From Legionellaceae bacterium UBA6148 (GTDB lineage Bacteria; Pseudomonadota; Gammaproteobacteria; Legionellales; Legionellaceae), in the NCBI GenBank assembly GCA_002423125.1, contig DIUW01000021.1, forward strand, positions 1 to 34,875: a stretch of DNA of 34,875 nucleotides. The letters run 5' to 3'. The notes beneath the pieces are model-generated. The model had not been told where the DNA came from, did no database searches, and saw only the letters and a program-made list of their open reading frames with translations. Positions 16,587-24,893 of the stretch are shown here, one piece after another (the stretch's first letter is position 1; every line of letters starts with the position of its first letter). The position numbers and the translations under genes were made by a program.

Positions 16587-17891
16587 TTATGAACAAAGAA
16601 GGGACGAATCCGAGTTCGATATAAATGACTTCTTGTAACTTTCGTTTAATGTTAACAATGATAAGAATGCGAGTGTTGCACAAGCCATCAAATACCATGC
16701 GGGAGCAAATAAATGATGCGTGCTTTCAACTAGCGTAATCGCTACAAGCGGGGCTGTTCCACCAAAAATTGCCAATGAAATGTTATAGCTAATGGATATC
16801 CCCATATTACGATGGTACGTATCAAACATTTCAGCAAGTGTTGTTGGAATAAGACCCGTTATAGCGCCAGCGGCGGTTGCAAACAAGACTTCACCGATTA
16901 ATGCCATGTAAATATCATGTTGCGTCAACAGCCAAAAAATTGGGCACGCCAATGCGGCTAGACTCAAAATACCGACGCCCAATACACGTTTTCTTCCGAC
17001 ATGATCCGATAAACGCCCCATCAACAAAGTCATTATGATTTGTATCGTAATCGCAATCATATTCACCAGCATCACCGGTCTTAACGGTAACCCTTGCGTT
17101 TTTGACAAGAAAATATTGAAGTAAGCAATTAAGAAATAATTGGCAATCCCCATAATTGATGTTAGCAAAATACCGATGAACAATGTGCGATAATTCAAGC
17201 TAGAAATATGGCGTTTAACAGAAACACGGCGAGCGCCTTGTTCTTTACTCGTATGAATTTGCTCATACACTGCAGGGTCAATCGATCGTAGTCGTAGAAC
17301 AAAACCCATGATCCCAACCAGTCCGCCAAGCAAAAATGGAACTCGCCAACCCCACGCAGCAAGTTGCACATCACTGACTAATTCGGTCATCGTCGTTGCA
17401 AAAACAGAACTCAATACCATTCCCAATAATGCTCCGGCCATCGCAAGACTACCTGCAATTCCACGACGATTCTGATCAGCATGTTCTATCAAAAATACAG
17501 TTGCTGTTGTTAACTCGCCACTGACAGCCAACCCCTGAATGATTCGCAGCCCCACTAATAGTAAAGGAGCCATCGTCCCAATTGCGCTGTAGTTGGGTAA
17601 TAGCCCTATCAAGAAGGTAGGGAATGACATCATCATCATTGAGATAATAAGTGCTTTTTTCCGCCCGGCATGATCACCAATATAACCGAATAATATTGCT
17701 CCCAATGGCCGCACTAAAAAACCAACTGCAAAAACACCAAACGTCGCGAGAAGCGATAAAAAGGGATCTTTGTTTGGGAAGAATTGTGTTGCAATAATGG
17801 GGACAAAAAAAGCATAAATGGTGAAATCGTACCACTCCAAAGCATTGCCAATGGCTCCTGCCAACACAACCTTTTTTTGTTTCCCAATCAT
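16587..17891 (-). CDS. MFS transporter, metabolite:H+ symporter (ProP/TphA-like)
   Basis: Twelve-helix major-facilitator transporter of the metabolite:H+ symporter family (ProP, KgtP, ShiA; Legionella TphA belongs here). The 434 residues begin with the family start GNALEWYDFTIYAFFVPIIA, with FLVRPLGAILFGYIGDHAGRKKAL (loop 2-3 motif A) and the second-half counterpart LMGRLSDHVGRKRVL. Substrate cannot be told from sequence. It is convergent with rsmB, 19 nt apart. In Legionella the ProP-like tphA sits next to icmB, so its presence near this icm block, though on the other side, is notable. No terminator with a T tract was seen between the convergent stops. Confidence 0.88.
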   Translation of the reverse strand: MIGKQKKVVLAGAIGNALEWYDFTIYAFFVPIIATQFFPNKDPFLSLLATFGVFAVGFLVRPLGAILFGYIGDHAGRKKALIISMMMMSFPTFLIGLLPNYSAIGTMAPLLLVGLRIIQGLAVSGELTTATVFLIEHADQNRRGIAGSLAMAGALLGMVLSSVFATTMTELVSDVQLAAWGWRVPFLLGGLVGIMGFVLRLRSIDPAVYEQIHTSKEQGARRVSVKRHISSLNYRTLFIGILLTSIMGIANYFLIAYFNIFLSKTQGLPLRPVMLVNMIAITIQIIMTLLMGRLSDHVGRKRVLGVGILSLAALACPIFWLLTQHDIYMALIGEVLFATAAGAITGLIPTTLAEMFDTYHRNMGISISYNISLAIFGGTAPLVAITLVESTHHLFAPAWYLMACATLAFLSLLTLNESYKKSFISNSDSSLLCS

Positions 17892-17957
17892 ATTAAACTC
17901 ATTCCATATTGAAGTTTATGGATGAAATCATAAAGCAAACAAAATTACCACAAAAAT

Positions 17958-19346
17958 TTACATTGCATTTCTTAAATTAATGGTGGCTTGAGTATCAAAA
18001 CTTAAAGAGCTCAACGTCACTTTAAAAAAGAAACTCGTGTGTGTATTTAACGCTCTATATAACTCACTGTCTTTATTTGTCATTGATTGTTTAACGCGAA
18101 CCTCGATACTGCCTTGTGCTGAATCCTGCTGAAGGTGTTCGAACGCATCATTGACTGCATTGGCCTTTAATTTATACCGATTACGCCATAATCCACTCCA
18201 ATTACGGTAAGCTTGTTTTTCATTCAAACGAACCATTTCAATATAGAGCGCTTTACAGAGTTTATTTTGAGACTCACTCAGAGGACCATACAATTGAGCA
18301 CATCGTTTTTCTGACGGGGTCAAATAATTGCTTCGTGGCGCAAAATCAGATTGATTACGTATTCCATCCTTCGTTAAACACTGCGTATTCAAGTCTATAA
18401 AGTGAGAAGAGAACAGCGAAGGGTTTGATTGATGTATTCGCAAAAAGTCATCTTCAAAGCGGGTCTGGCCTAATTGATGAAACGTTGCATTTTTGCGACA
18501 AATGAGGTGATGCATCATCTCAATTCGATGGAGGCAGCAGATGGCTCGCTGGTAGCTCAACTCAACCGTTTCTTCTGGGGGCTTCGCTTCACAATAGATT
18601 TGAAATGCGAGTTGGGCATACTGATATCTTTTTTCGTAAATATCACGTATTTTTGACTTTGTTTCTTCTGAAAATTTTTTATCCGCTAATGCTGGAAAAG
18701 TTCCCCAAATATATTGATTTGACGATAACGCTTCCCCTTGAAGAGGAGAGAATGCCCAACTGTTATCGATGAGGTATAATTTATTATCTCGTTCACTCAG
18801 AAGCACATTTCCTGCTTTTCTATCCATATTCCCGGTGACATAGTCGAACATCGCCATTTCTTCGAATGCAACCAAGGGAATTTTTTCAGGTATTTGTTCT
18901 AATTTCTTAAAAAGATTGGAGAACTTCTCTAATGATGTGGGATTCGGAACCCAATCAATCAAAACGCCTTTTTTTGCTTTGCCGTTAATGATGACTGCTT
19001 CAGCGATCGTAGTAGGCGGTACGACGGTGTATTTCAAACCAATCTCTTTGGCTAATCGAAAGGACAAAATATCACTCACATAAGCTTGGCCTGATATTGA
19101 ATGCTCTAATGCGGAAAAAACACCCAAAGGACGACCAAGATGAACGACCATTTTCATCAGTTTAGAATGTAACCGCTGGTTTTCTGGACAGATCGTGTCT
19201 TGACTAGCGTCCTTAAATACAGCGACAGGTTTTCCATCTTTCTCGACAAAATAAGCCCCACTCCCCCCTTCATCCGCCATTGTAAAGGTAATGTTGGGTT
19301 TCTGTGATCGAAGTTCTTGAGCTAAGCTTTCCAATTGCTCCGTCAT
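17958..19346 (-). CDS. PI4-kinase type II-like putative kinase; candidate Dot/Icm effector
   Basis: Not a named gene, but the N-terminal 300 residues carry the signature of the type II PI4-kinase/HipA-like atypical kinase fold: a nucleotide-binding loop EGGSGAYFVEKDGKPVAVFK (about 26-45, Gly-rich turn and the ATP-binding Lys), VPPTT near 105, the catalytic block MFDYVTGNMDRKAGNVLL (about 165-183, Asp and Asn) and the metal-binding LYLIDNSWAF (about 190-200). This is how plant PI4K-gamma and related bacterial kinases read. The C-terminal 160 residues are helical-looking and unassigned. There is no signal peptide or membrane helix. The ATG has an AAGGA box 6 nt upstream. Stand-alone gene, 3.9 kb from the icm operon. 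Kinase identity is fairly sure; lipid versus protein substrate, and secretion, are inference. Confidence 0.65.
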   Translation of the reverse strand: MTEQLESLAQELRSQKPNITFTMADEGGSGAYFVEKDGKPVAVFKDASQDTICPENQRLHSKLMKMVVHLGRPLGVFSALEHSISGQAYVSDILSFRLAKEIGLKYTVVPPTTIAEAVIINGKAKKGVLIDWVPNPTSLEKFSNLFKKLEQIPEKIPLVAFEEMAMFDYVTGNMDRKAGNVLLSERDNKLYLIDNSWAFSPLQGEALSSNQYIWGTFPALADKKFSEETKSKIRDIYEKRYQYAQLAFQIYCEAKPPEETVELSYQRAICCLHRIEMMHHLICRKNATFHQLGQTRFEDDFLRIHQSNPSLFSSHFIDLNTQCLTKDGIRNQSDFAPRSNYLTPSEKRCAQLYGPLSESQNKLCKALYIEMVRLNEKQAYRNWSGLWRNRYKLKANAVNDAFEHLQQDSAQGSIEVRVKQSMTNKDSELYRALNTHTSFFFKVTLSSLSFDTQATINLRNAM

Positions 19347-19463
19347 TTTGAATCCTTATTCGTTCAGAGAAGTGTTACCATTGGCTGATTATTTTACCAA
19401 ACCGAGCAAATAGTGTCAATATGAATCGCTTCTTGGCCTATATTTGCTCATTAACTCCTATCT

Positions 19464-19649
19464 CAGTATCTTCATTTCCGATGGGTATATACCCATTGGA
19501 AGTGAAGATACTGGTTTTTGGGCGACTCGATTTTTTTGTCCATTGCCTCTAAAAAGATGCGTAATAGCCAGCCCTATTGCAAATCTTTTTAGAGGCAATG
19601 GGCGAAAAAAGCGATAGACCAAATCCAGTATCTTCATTTCCGATGGGTA
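19464..19649. repeat. MITE-like palindromic element with nested inverted repeats
   Basis: Three nested inverted repeats. The arm 19464-19487 pairs with 19490-19513 (22 of 24, both mismatches G-U compatible). 19490-19514 is also the inverted partner of 19625-19649. A perfect 19-bp pair, CCATTGCCTCTAAAAAGAT (19540-19558) and its complement at 19583-19601, forms the core. Between core and ends the two sides remain roughly complementary (TTGGGCGACTCGA against GCGATAGACCAAA), so 19490-19649 is one long imperfect palindrome plus an extra terminal copy at the left. It fills the 287-bp gap between the kinase gene and the methyltransferase. A partial copy lies at 23265. Confidence 0.8.
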
Positions 19650-20401
19650 TAAATATGAACGGAATTCATTCCCCAGCTCATGAGCGCTCGACCTTGATAA
19701 ACTAACTCAAACACATCGTGCGATATTTTTTTAGTGGTCGTGATCACTCTAGCGCCAGGCTTTAATTGCAACAACTTTGTGCACAGTTTATCCCAAATAG
19801 GTTCTGACAGCGCGGTGGCATTGATAAAAATAATATCACCATCTGAAAAATCATAGTGCAGAAAATTATCATTGATAAATTGAATCCGTGATAATTTCTG
19901 TAAATATAATGGGGCGTCAATGAGGGGATTTGAATGAATCGAATGGTGTGCTTTTATCAGTTGTTGATTCGCTAGCGTACACAATCCAGGTAAAAGCTCT
20001 ATGCCCACCGATTGAGATACATCAAAAAACAATGCGGCGGCAAATACGGCCTTTCCCCCACCGCAACCTAAATCATAAAATTGTTCATGTGCTTGAGGCT
20101 TGATTTTATCCAGTATATTAAAAAAAGATAACCATTGAATTTCTCCGTAGATGTATTCACGCTGATTCGTCAGCCCTAGATGCTTACATTCGCTACGTGA
20201 AACCCGTGTTGCACTCACCTTTTTATATAACCGCTCAAGCACGCGGTCCGTTTTTTTGATATTGACCCAAGAAGGGTGTTGCTTCAAATCACGAGAAAGA
20301 GAACGTCTTTCCCAAAGAGGTCTTGCGCAATATCGCCACACCCAGGGGACCCAAATCATTAAGGTCATCGTGATAAGAATAAAAATAAATGGATAACTCA
20401 T
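19634..20401 (-). CDS. Membrane-anchored DOT1-like SAM-dependent methyltransferase (copy 1)
   Basis: 255 residues: an N-terminal membrane helix at about 4-24 (PFIFILITMTLMIWVPWVW), a basic linker, then a class I methyltransferase whose order resembles DOT1-type enzymes: YGEIQWLSFFNIL (about 85-97), SAM-binding FYDLGCGGGKAVFAAAL (about 108-124), the acidic GIELLPGL, and IIFINATALSEPIWDKL (about 185-200). The substrate is unknown. About the same architecture recurs at 26592-27323. The last codons and the stop TGA (THRK-stop) are supplied by the palindromic element at 19464-19649, so the native C-terminus was probably replaced. It is divergent from parB with only 36 nt between start codons; no clear ribosome-binding site precedes the ATG. 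Confidence 0.75.
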   Translation of the reverse strand: MSYPFIFILITMTLMIWVPWVWRYCARPLWERRSLSRDLKQHPSWVNIKKTDRVLERLYKKVSATRVSRSECKHLGLTNQREYIYGEIQWLSFFNILDKIKPQAHEQFYDLGCGGGKAVFAAALFFDVSQSVGIELLPGLCTLANQQLIKAHHSIHSNPLIDAPLYLQKLSRIQFINDNFLHYDFSDGDIIFINATALSEPIWDKLCTKLLQLKPGARVITTTKKISHDVFELVYQGRALMSWGMNSVHIYTHRK

Positions 20402-20437
20402 GCTAAAATCCGCAATGTGCTCACGTAAGGTATGATA

Positions 20438-21223
20438 ATGACATCATCAACACAATTCAAACAGATTCCGATTGATTGCTTGCAACGCGGTCAATATCAA
20501 CCTCGTACGGTATTCCATGAGGAGAGCCTGCATGAACTCGCACAATCCATTTCAGCACAAGGATTAATTGAGCCGTTAATCGTTCGACAACAAACCCCAT
20601 CAACTTACGAAATCATCGCTGGAGAGCGCCGGTGGCGCGCGGCGATGATAGCGGGTTTATCTGAAGTCCCTTGCTTAATTGGCAATTACACTGACAAGCA
20701 GGCAGCGGCGGTTACGCTCGTTGAAAACATTCAACGACAAGACTTAAACCTGATCGATGAAGCGAATGCTTATCAACGACTCCTATCCGAGTTTCATTTT
20801 AGTCAACATGAAGTCGCAACCTTAGTTGGAAAATCAAGAAGTCATATTGCCAATCTTCTGCGTTTATTAACGCTTTGCTCATCCGTGCAAACCCATCTTC
20901 ATCAGGGGCAGCTTTCGCTCGGTCATGCGCGAATGTTGGTCGGATTAGACGAGAGTCTACAAAAAAAACTGGCCCGGCAGGTCTGTGACAAACAGTGGTC
21001 TGTTCGAAAACTAGAAGAGGAAGTGCGTGCCGCCAAATGCCCTACCATCACCAATCAACACGATCGAGACACCACACGTCTTGAAACTCAACTCGCTGAG
21101 CAGGTCGGTACGCCGGTGCAGCTGGTGACCGATAGTGAACAAGGTGGCTGGTTAAAAATAAGATATTACGATAATGATACGCTTGCTGGACTTTTGGATC
21201 GCATGGGTTTGCGATATGATTAA
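20438..21223 (+). CDS. ParB/Spo0J family protein, orphan
   Basis: DNA-binding CTPase of the ParB family. The N-terminal ParB/sulfiredoxin-like domain has QYQPRTVFHEESLHELAQSI, GLIEPLIVR and the CTP-binding motif GERRWRAA (about residue 65-72), then ENIQRQDLNLIDEA and a helix-turn-helix segment (HEVATLVGKSRSHIANLLRLL, about 120-140), with a C-terminal dimerisation region after residue 210. The length of 261 is normal. I chose the ATG at 20438, 7 nt behind AAGG, over the ATG at 20432. No parA is adjacent (neighbours are a methyltransferase and dacB) and gidA/gidB are absent, so this may be either the chromosomal ParB relocated or a Noc-like/second ParB. Confidence 0.88.
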   Translation: MTSSTQFKQIPIDCLQRGQYQPRTVFHEESLHELAQSISAQGLIEPLIVRQQTPSTYEIIAGERRWRAAMIAGLSEVPCLIGNYTDKQAAAVTLVENIQRQDLNLIDEANAYQRLLSEFHFSQHEVATLVGKSRSHIANLLRLLTLCSSVQTHLHQGQLSLGHARMLVGLDESLQKKLARQVCDKQWSVRKLEEEVRAAKCPTITNQHDRDTTRLETQLAEQVGTPVQLVTDSEQGGWLKIRYYDNDTLAGLLDRMGLRYD

Positions 21224-21267
21224 GGGTTCATGGCATAGGTTTTATTGATGAAGGATTCACACTCATA

Positions 21268-23073
21268 ATGAACAAATTAACATTGGCTTTTTGGGCGCTG
21301 ACTGCCATTCCAACCACACTGAATGCATCCACCATCCAAAGTTCGGTCAATAGCATCATCAACACGGTTGACCCCGCCATTAACATGAGTATATCTGTCC
21401 TCGATCTCAACACTGGGGAACACCTTTTTCAACGCAATGCTGACCGTACGTTAATTCCCGCAAGCAATATGAAATTATTTTCCGAAGCCGCTGCACTCAT
21501 GGCGTTAGGACCTGAATATCGCTTTCAACGGCAAATCAGCACGGATGCCACGGCACTGGACTCAGGAACATTAAAGGGTTCCGTCTATCTTTCTCTCCCA
21601 GGCGATCCATCCTTCACCAGCGCCAATATGAATGACTTATTATCGACCTTGTCTGAATGGGGCGTTCAACGAATCACGGGGAATGTTGTTCTTGTGAATG
21701 CGAATGCCGCCGTTGATCCTTATCCCCCAGGTCGAGACCCTCACGATCAATCGCACAGCTATGGGGCGCCTGTTGCCCCCATTATTATTGACGAAAATCG
21801 CGTAACCCTGATTGTCAATCCAGGTCGCAATGCAAATGATCCTGCCCTGGTTGACGTCAGCGCCCCCGCGGGCGTTATCGCCATTGATAATACCGTAAAA
21901 ACGTCCACTAAACCTATCCGTTCGGCCATTGGATATCGACTGGACATGAATAATCATCTGAGCGCCTCTGGAGCCATTGGCAACGGAACATGGGCCTTAG
22001 AGCAACGAATTCCTATTCTGAATCCCCTTCTCTATGTCCAGGATTTAGTGAAGGCACGCCTTCACTCACAAAACATTGCACTTGAGGGGAGTGTTGTCTC
22101 AGGAACCTTACCACCGAATGCGTTAGTACTTGCGTCCCAATCTTCTGAACCATTACATCAATTGATGGCCGATACCTTAAAGCCATCTGACAATGTGTTT
22201 GCTGACAGTCTCTTTATCCACACCGCATCGACCATTAATGGTGGACCGGTCAATTGGGAGCAGGCCAATACCGTTGCAAAAAAATTCTTGCAACAACAAA
22301 CCGGCATCAATTTAACCAATGCCGTTCTTATTGATGGATCGGGCTTGTCCAAACAAGATCGTGTAAGTGCTCAACAAACGGTTGATTTGTTACGCTATAT
22401 TTACAGTCATTTCCCAATTACCTATGAATTTATCGCTGCCCTGCCTATTTCCGGGACAGATGGAACACTGCAACGGCGATTCAATACCACGTCACAACAG
22501 GGCTTTGTTCGCGCTAAAACGGGGACAATGACCGGTATTTTAAGCCTTTCGGGGTACTTATCTGCAGCCAACGGGCACACTCTGGCGTTTGCCATATATA
22601 TCAATCGCAAGCCCAAAACATCTCCTGATGTCGCGGGGCGGTATCACGGGCTGATTGATCAATTATGCAGTTATTTTCTACAACAAAAACCCAATAGCCA
22701 ACTGGTAAACTTAACCCAGGATCCCCATAGCCGATTAGCATTTCAACAGCGACCCAGTCCGGCTAATACACAGCGGATGAAACAAGCGCGATGGCGCGGT
22801 TTAGAGATGTCGCTCAGAAAAGAAGTGAGCGGAAAAATGGTCTCTGTGGTGTATAAACCCAATGAACTGATTATCCAGGATAATCATCCTGCAATAACCA
22901 ATGTTTGGAATGCGTTGGCAAAAATAAATAAAAAATATTCGTTTGCAGTTGCGTTAGAAAGTCAAACTGCGCCCGAAGGAGTGGGCGATGCATTGCGTTT
23001 GCTTTGGATTAAGTCTGCCGCTCAAACTCCGGGGGCAACAAGAACCTGGGTGCTGCGTCAGAATTTGGGTTAG
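21268..23073 (+). CDS. dacB: D-alanyl-D-alanine carboxypeptidase/endopeptidase (PBP4 type) with C-terminal extension
   Basis: Periplasmic class C low-molecular-weight penicillin-binding protein that trims peptidoglycan cross-links. A signal peptide covers about residues 1-20. The three catalytic motifs are in order: SxxK in IPASNMKLFSEAA (Ser near 66), SDN in LKPSDNVFADSLF (near 306) and KTG in VRAKTGTMTGILS (near 417), with the family's long insert between motifs one and two. The spacing agrees with E. coli PBP4 (477 residues), but this protein has 601: about 120 extra residues follow the catalytic domain, from roughly 480 on, with no motif I recognise. It starts 44 nt after parB and may be co-transcribed. 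Confidence 0.9.
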   Translation: MNKLTLAFWALTAIPTTLNASTIQSSVNSIINTVDPAINMSISVLDLNTGEHLFQRNADRTLIPASNMKLFSEAAALMALGPEYRFQRQISTDATALDSGTLKGSVYLSLPGDPSFTSANMNDLLSTLSEWGVQRITGNVVLVNANAAVDPYPPGRDPHDQSHSYGAPVAPIIIDENRVTLIVNPGRNANDPALVDVSAPAGVIAIDNTVKTSTKPIRSAIGYRLDMNNHLSASGAIGNGTWALEQRIPILNPLLYVQDLVKARLHSQNIALEGSVVSGTLPPNALVLASQSSEPLHQLMADTLKPSDNVFADSLFIHTASTINGGPVNWEQANTVAKKFLQQQTGINLTNAVLIDGSGLSKQDRVSAQQTVDLLRYIYSHFPITYEFIAALPISGTDGTLQRRFNTTSQQGFVRAKTGTMTGILSLSGYLSAANGHTLAFAIYINRKPKTSPDVAGRYHGLIDQLCSYFLQQKPNSQLVNLTQDPHSRLAFQQRPSPANTQRMKQARWRGLEMSLRKEVSGKMVSVVYKPNELIIQDNHPAITNVWNALAKINKKYSFAVALESQTAPEGVGDALRLLWIKSAAQTPGATRTWVLRQNLG

Positions 23074-23264
23074 GAACGTCCTATTTTAGGCGGCATCTTC
23101 TCTATCTTGCTCAATGGTTAATTTGAAGCCCAGTCCTTTAAAGATCCATTGATAGCTTCCCCATGTCATGTCCCTTTTTTTACCTTCGGCAACATTAATA
23201 TTGAGGCAACGAATCGAAAATTTCTTACTTTGGGTAACATTTTTTATGAGGCAACTCGCCAAAT

Positions 23265-23292
23265 CCAGTATCTTCATTTCCGATGGGTATAT
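23265..23292. repeat. Partial copy of the 19464-19649 repeat
   Basis: The 26-bp terminal sequence (CCAGTATCTTCATTTCCGAT, then GGGTAT) recurs here exactly as at 19625-19650, preceded by CGCCAAAT much as in the first element. Ahead of it lie two related stretches containing AACATT...TGAGGCAAC (about 23190 and 23236). The rest of the dacB-hicB gap (23074-23352) shows no gene. Confidence 0.8.
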
Positions 23293-23352
23293 GTATTCAA
23301 AATAAAAATGGCATGGCTAAAGGCTATCAAGTGAAACAATTTTTAACTCAGT

Positions 23353-23709
23353 ATGATGAGGAGAATAAAAAGGACTGATCAATTTGATGGGTATTCTATT
23401 TATCTGGGCGAAGATGAAGATGGCGATTTTTTGGCGCACTTCATTGAGATGCCACAAGTATCTGCCTTTGGAGATACTCCTGAAAATGCACTACACGAAT
23501 TAAAAATAGCGTGGGACGGGATTAAAGAAAGTTATCGTAAACACAGTGAAGCTATTCCAGTAGCCCCCTCTAAAAAAGAATACAGCGGTCAGTTCAATGT
23601 GCGAATTGATAGAAGGACTCATAAACAATTGGCTATTGAATCTGCACAGTATGGTGTTTCTTTGAGCGAATTAGTCTCTCAAAAACTAGTAGCCTCGCTG
23701 CATCATTAA
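23353..23709 (+). CDS. HicB-like antitoxin, without a visible HicA
   Basis: 118 residues. The N-terminal half is the HicB pseudo-RNase H fold (FDGYSIYLGEDEDGDFLAHFIEMPQVSAFGDTPENALHELKIAWDG), and the C-terminal part is a ribbon-helix-helix DNA-binding module (QFNVRIDRRTHKQLAIESAQYGVSLSELVSQKLV). HicB proteins neutralise the mRNA interferase HicA and repress their operon. No HicA-type frame (about 60 residues with a conserved His) was found on either side, and the upstream interval is filled by repeat DNA. The start is uncertain: the first ATG has no good ribosome-binding site and a GAGGAG lies just inside the frame. Confidence 0.72.
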   Translation: MMRRIKRTDQFDGYSIYLGEDEDGDFLAHFIEMPQVSAFGDTPENALHELKIAWDGIKESYRKHSEAIPVAPSKKEYSGQFNVRIDRRTHKQLAIESAQYGVSLSELVSQKLVASLHH

Positions 23710-23752
23710 TTTGTATTTGATTGTGTTGTCTATGCAGGATGTGTGATGTTAT

Positions 23753-23783
23753 ACATCGGTTGAGCTCAAAGCCCAACCGATGT
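23753..23783. terminator. Hairpin between convergent hicB-like and omp genes
   Basis: ACATCGGTTG (23753-23762) pairs perfectly with CAACCGATGT (23774-23783), an 11-nt loop between. It lies between converging stops, as expected for a bidirectional terminator, but there is no T tract after either arm. Confidence 0.45.
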
Positions 23784-23790
23784 CATCGAG

Positions 23791-24370
23791 TTAGAACCTA
23801 AATTGTGCACCGATCATCCCCATCGCATCGCTGATATACGATGGTGTGAGTGACCCCGTTTGGGATTTAGTGTCCGCCGGAGTGGTAGGAGCAAGATTGG
23901 TTACATTAGTATAAGTCTGATTGACAGAACCACTGGTAAATCCACTGTACATTAATTCACCGGTAATGGCGAAATGCTCGGTGATCTGGTACCCCGCTGC
24001 AAGACTTGCAAAACCACCATACCCCCATTTAGATACACGTCTTGTAAACGTACTAAAACTCTCAGTGGCGATCGAAGTTGAGGTACCACTTGCTCCAACA
24101 TCGCTACTTCGAATATATTGCATATCATAACCACTCAACAAGGGACCTACTCGACCTGAAACACTTAATTTTTCATTAAGATTTGCAGTTGCACCGAAGT
24201 AGATGGCACCCATCATGATCCAAGGATGCACGCTCACATTATCAACTTGCGCAATATCCATCTGCTTATCAGTACCATTCACTGGTGGCGTGATGGAGTG
24301 AGCAGGATACTCCAGAGAACTAGCGTTATAGTAATTTATATCCTGATTGTAAAGAAAAGTAGTTTTTGAC
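23791..24370 (-). pseudogene. 5'-truncated outer-membrane beta-barrel protein
   Basis: C-terminal part of an outer-membrane protein: alternating strands (MMGAIYFGATANLNEKLSVSGRVGPLL, GYGGFASLAAGYQITEHFAITGELMYSGF) and a last strand SDAMGMIGAQFRF ending in Phe, the BAM recognition pattern. The coding frame can be followed without stop from 23791 back to 24370, where it meets the end of the palindromic element at 24371; an in-frame TGA (24375-24373) lies inside the element. There is no signal peptide or start region; the only possible start in the remnant, a GTG at 24282, lies mid-protein. I infer that the element's insertion or a deletion at its edge removed the promoter and 5' half. Legionella/Coxiella-type OmpA-like porin relatives are likely, but the exact family is not clear. 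Confidence 0.75.
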
Positions 24371-24532
24371 TGTCATCCCGGAATTTAGCAGGCCTTAACG
24401 AGCCTGCGAGTTTAGGTCTGCTAAATTCCGGGATCCATTGTCCCATTGGATGAGTGCCAAGCCTGGATCCCGGACATTAAGCGCGACTAAAGCTCGCAGG
24501 CTCGCCAAGTCGCACTAAATTCCGGGACGACA
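24371..24532. repeat. MITE-like element, 162 bp, with long terminal inverted repeats
   Basis: Ends TGTCATCCCGGAATTTAG (24371-24388) and CTAAATTCCGGGACGACA (24515-24532) are complementary in 17 of 18 positions. Complementarity continues inward through GAGCCTGCGAG / CTCGCAGGCTC to an inner pair around GGGATCCA / TGGATCCC, leaving a central loop near 24437-24462. No coding capacity and no clear target duplication (flanks TTTTTGAC and ATCACCGA). It separates the truncated omp gene from cbpM. Confidence 0.85.
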
Positions 24533-24572
24533 ATCACCGATGCCATCCAAAAACGGCGGATCCGAGTTTTAA

Positions 24573-24893
24573 CTACATCCGAATGCGTTTTAATATGTCT
24601 AGTTCATTGCGAATTTTCTCCATTTCGTCCATCAGCTCTAGTGCTAAAATAGCGCCTTGTAAATTGACGTCGAGGTCGTGTTGTAGGCGATGGGCGGTAC
24701 GAATTCTATCGAGCATTTGATAATCAAATTGAATTGTTTGATTGGCGTGATATTGCTCGCCAAGCAAGCCATGCGCTATCCATTCCATGAGGACATCTTC
24801 GGATAAATGGCAGTATTGGCACACGTCGACCACAGAGAACGTTGTGTCTTCATTCAGTAATACACCGGCGATAATATCGTGTTTGCTCATCAT
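24573..24893 (-). CDS. cbpM: Chaperone modulator CbpM
   Basis: Small MerR-like protein (106 residues; E. coli CbpM 101) that binds the J-domain of CbpA and inhibits its co-chaperone and DNA-binding activity. It has the winged-helix start FSVVDVCQYCHLSEDVLMEWIAHGLL and a C-terminal helical stretch RIRTAHRLQHDLDVNLQGAILALELMDEMEKIRNEL typical of the family. The start overlaps the cbpA stop by 4 nt, giving translational coupling and the usual cbpA-cbpM order. Confidence 0.9.
   Translation of the reverse strand: MMSKHDIIAGVLLNEDTTFSVVDVCQYCHLSEDVLMEWIAHGLLGEQYHANQTIQFDYQMLDRIRTAHRLQHDLDVNLQGAILALELMDEMEKIRNELDILKRIRM

Noticed and set aside
23313..23378. 21-residue frame (MAKGYQVKQFL...) overlapping the hicB-like start, considered as a hicA remnant
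   Set aside because: It has none of the HicA features (basic double-stranded RNA-binding fold with conserved His) and is too short to support a call.
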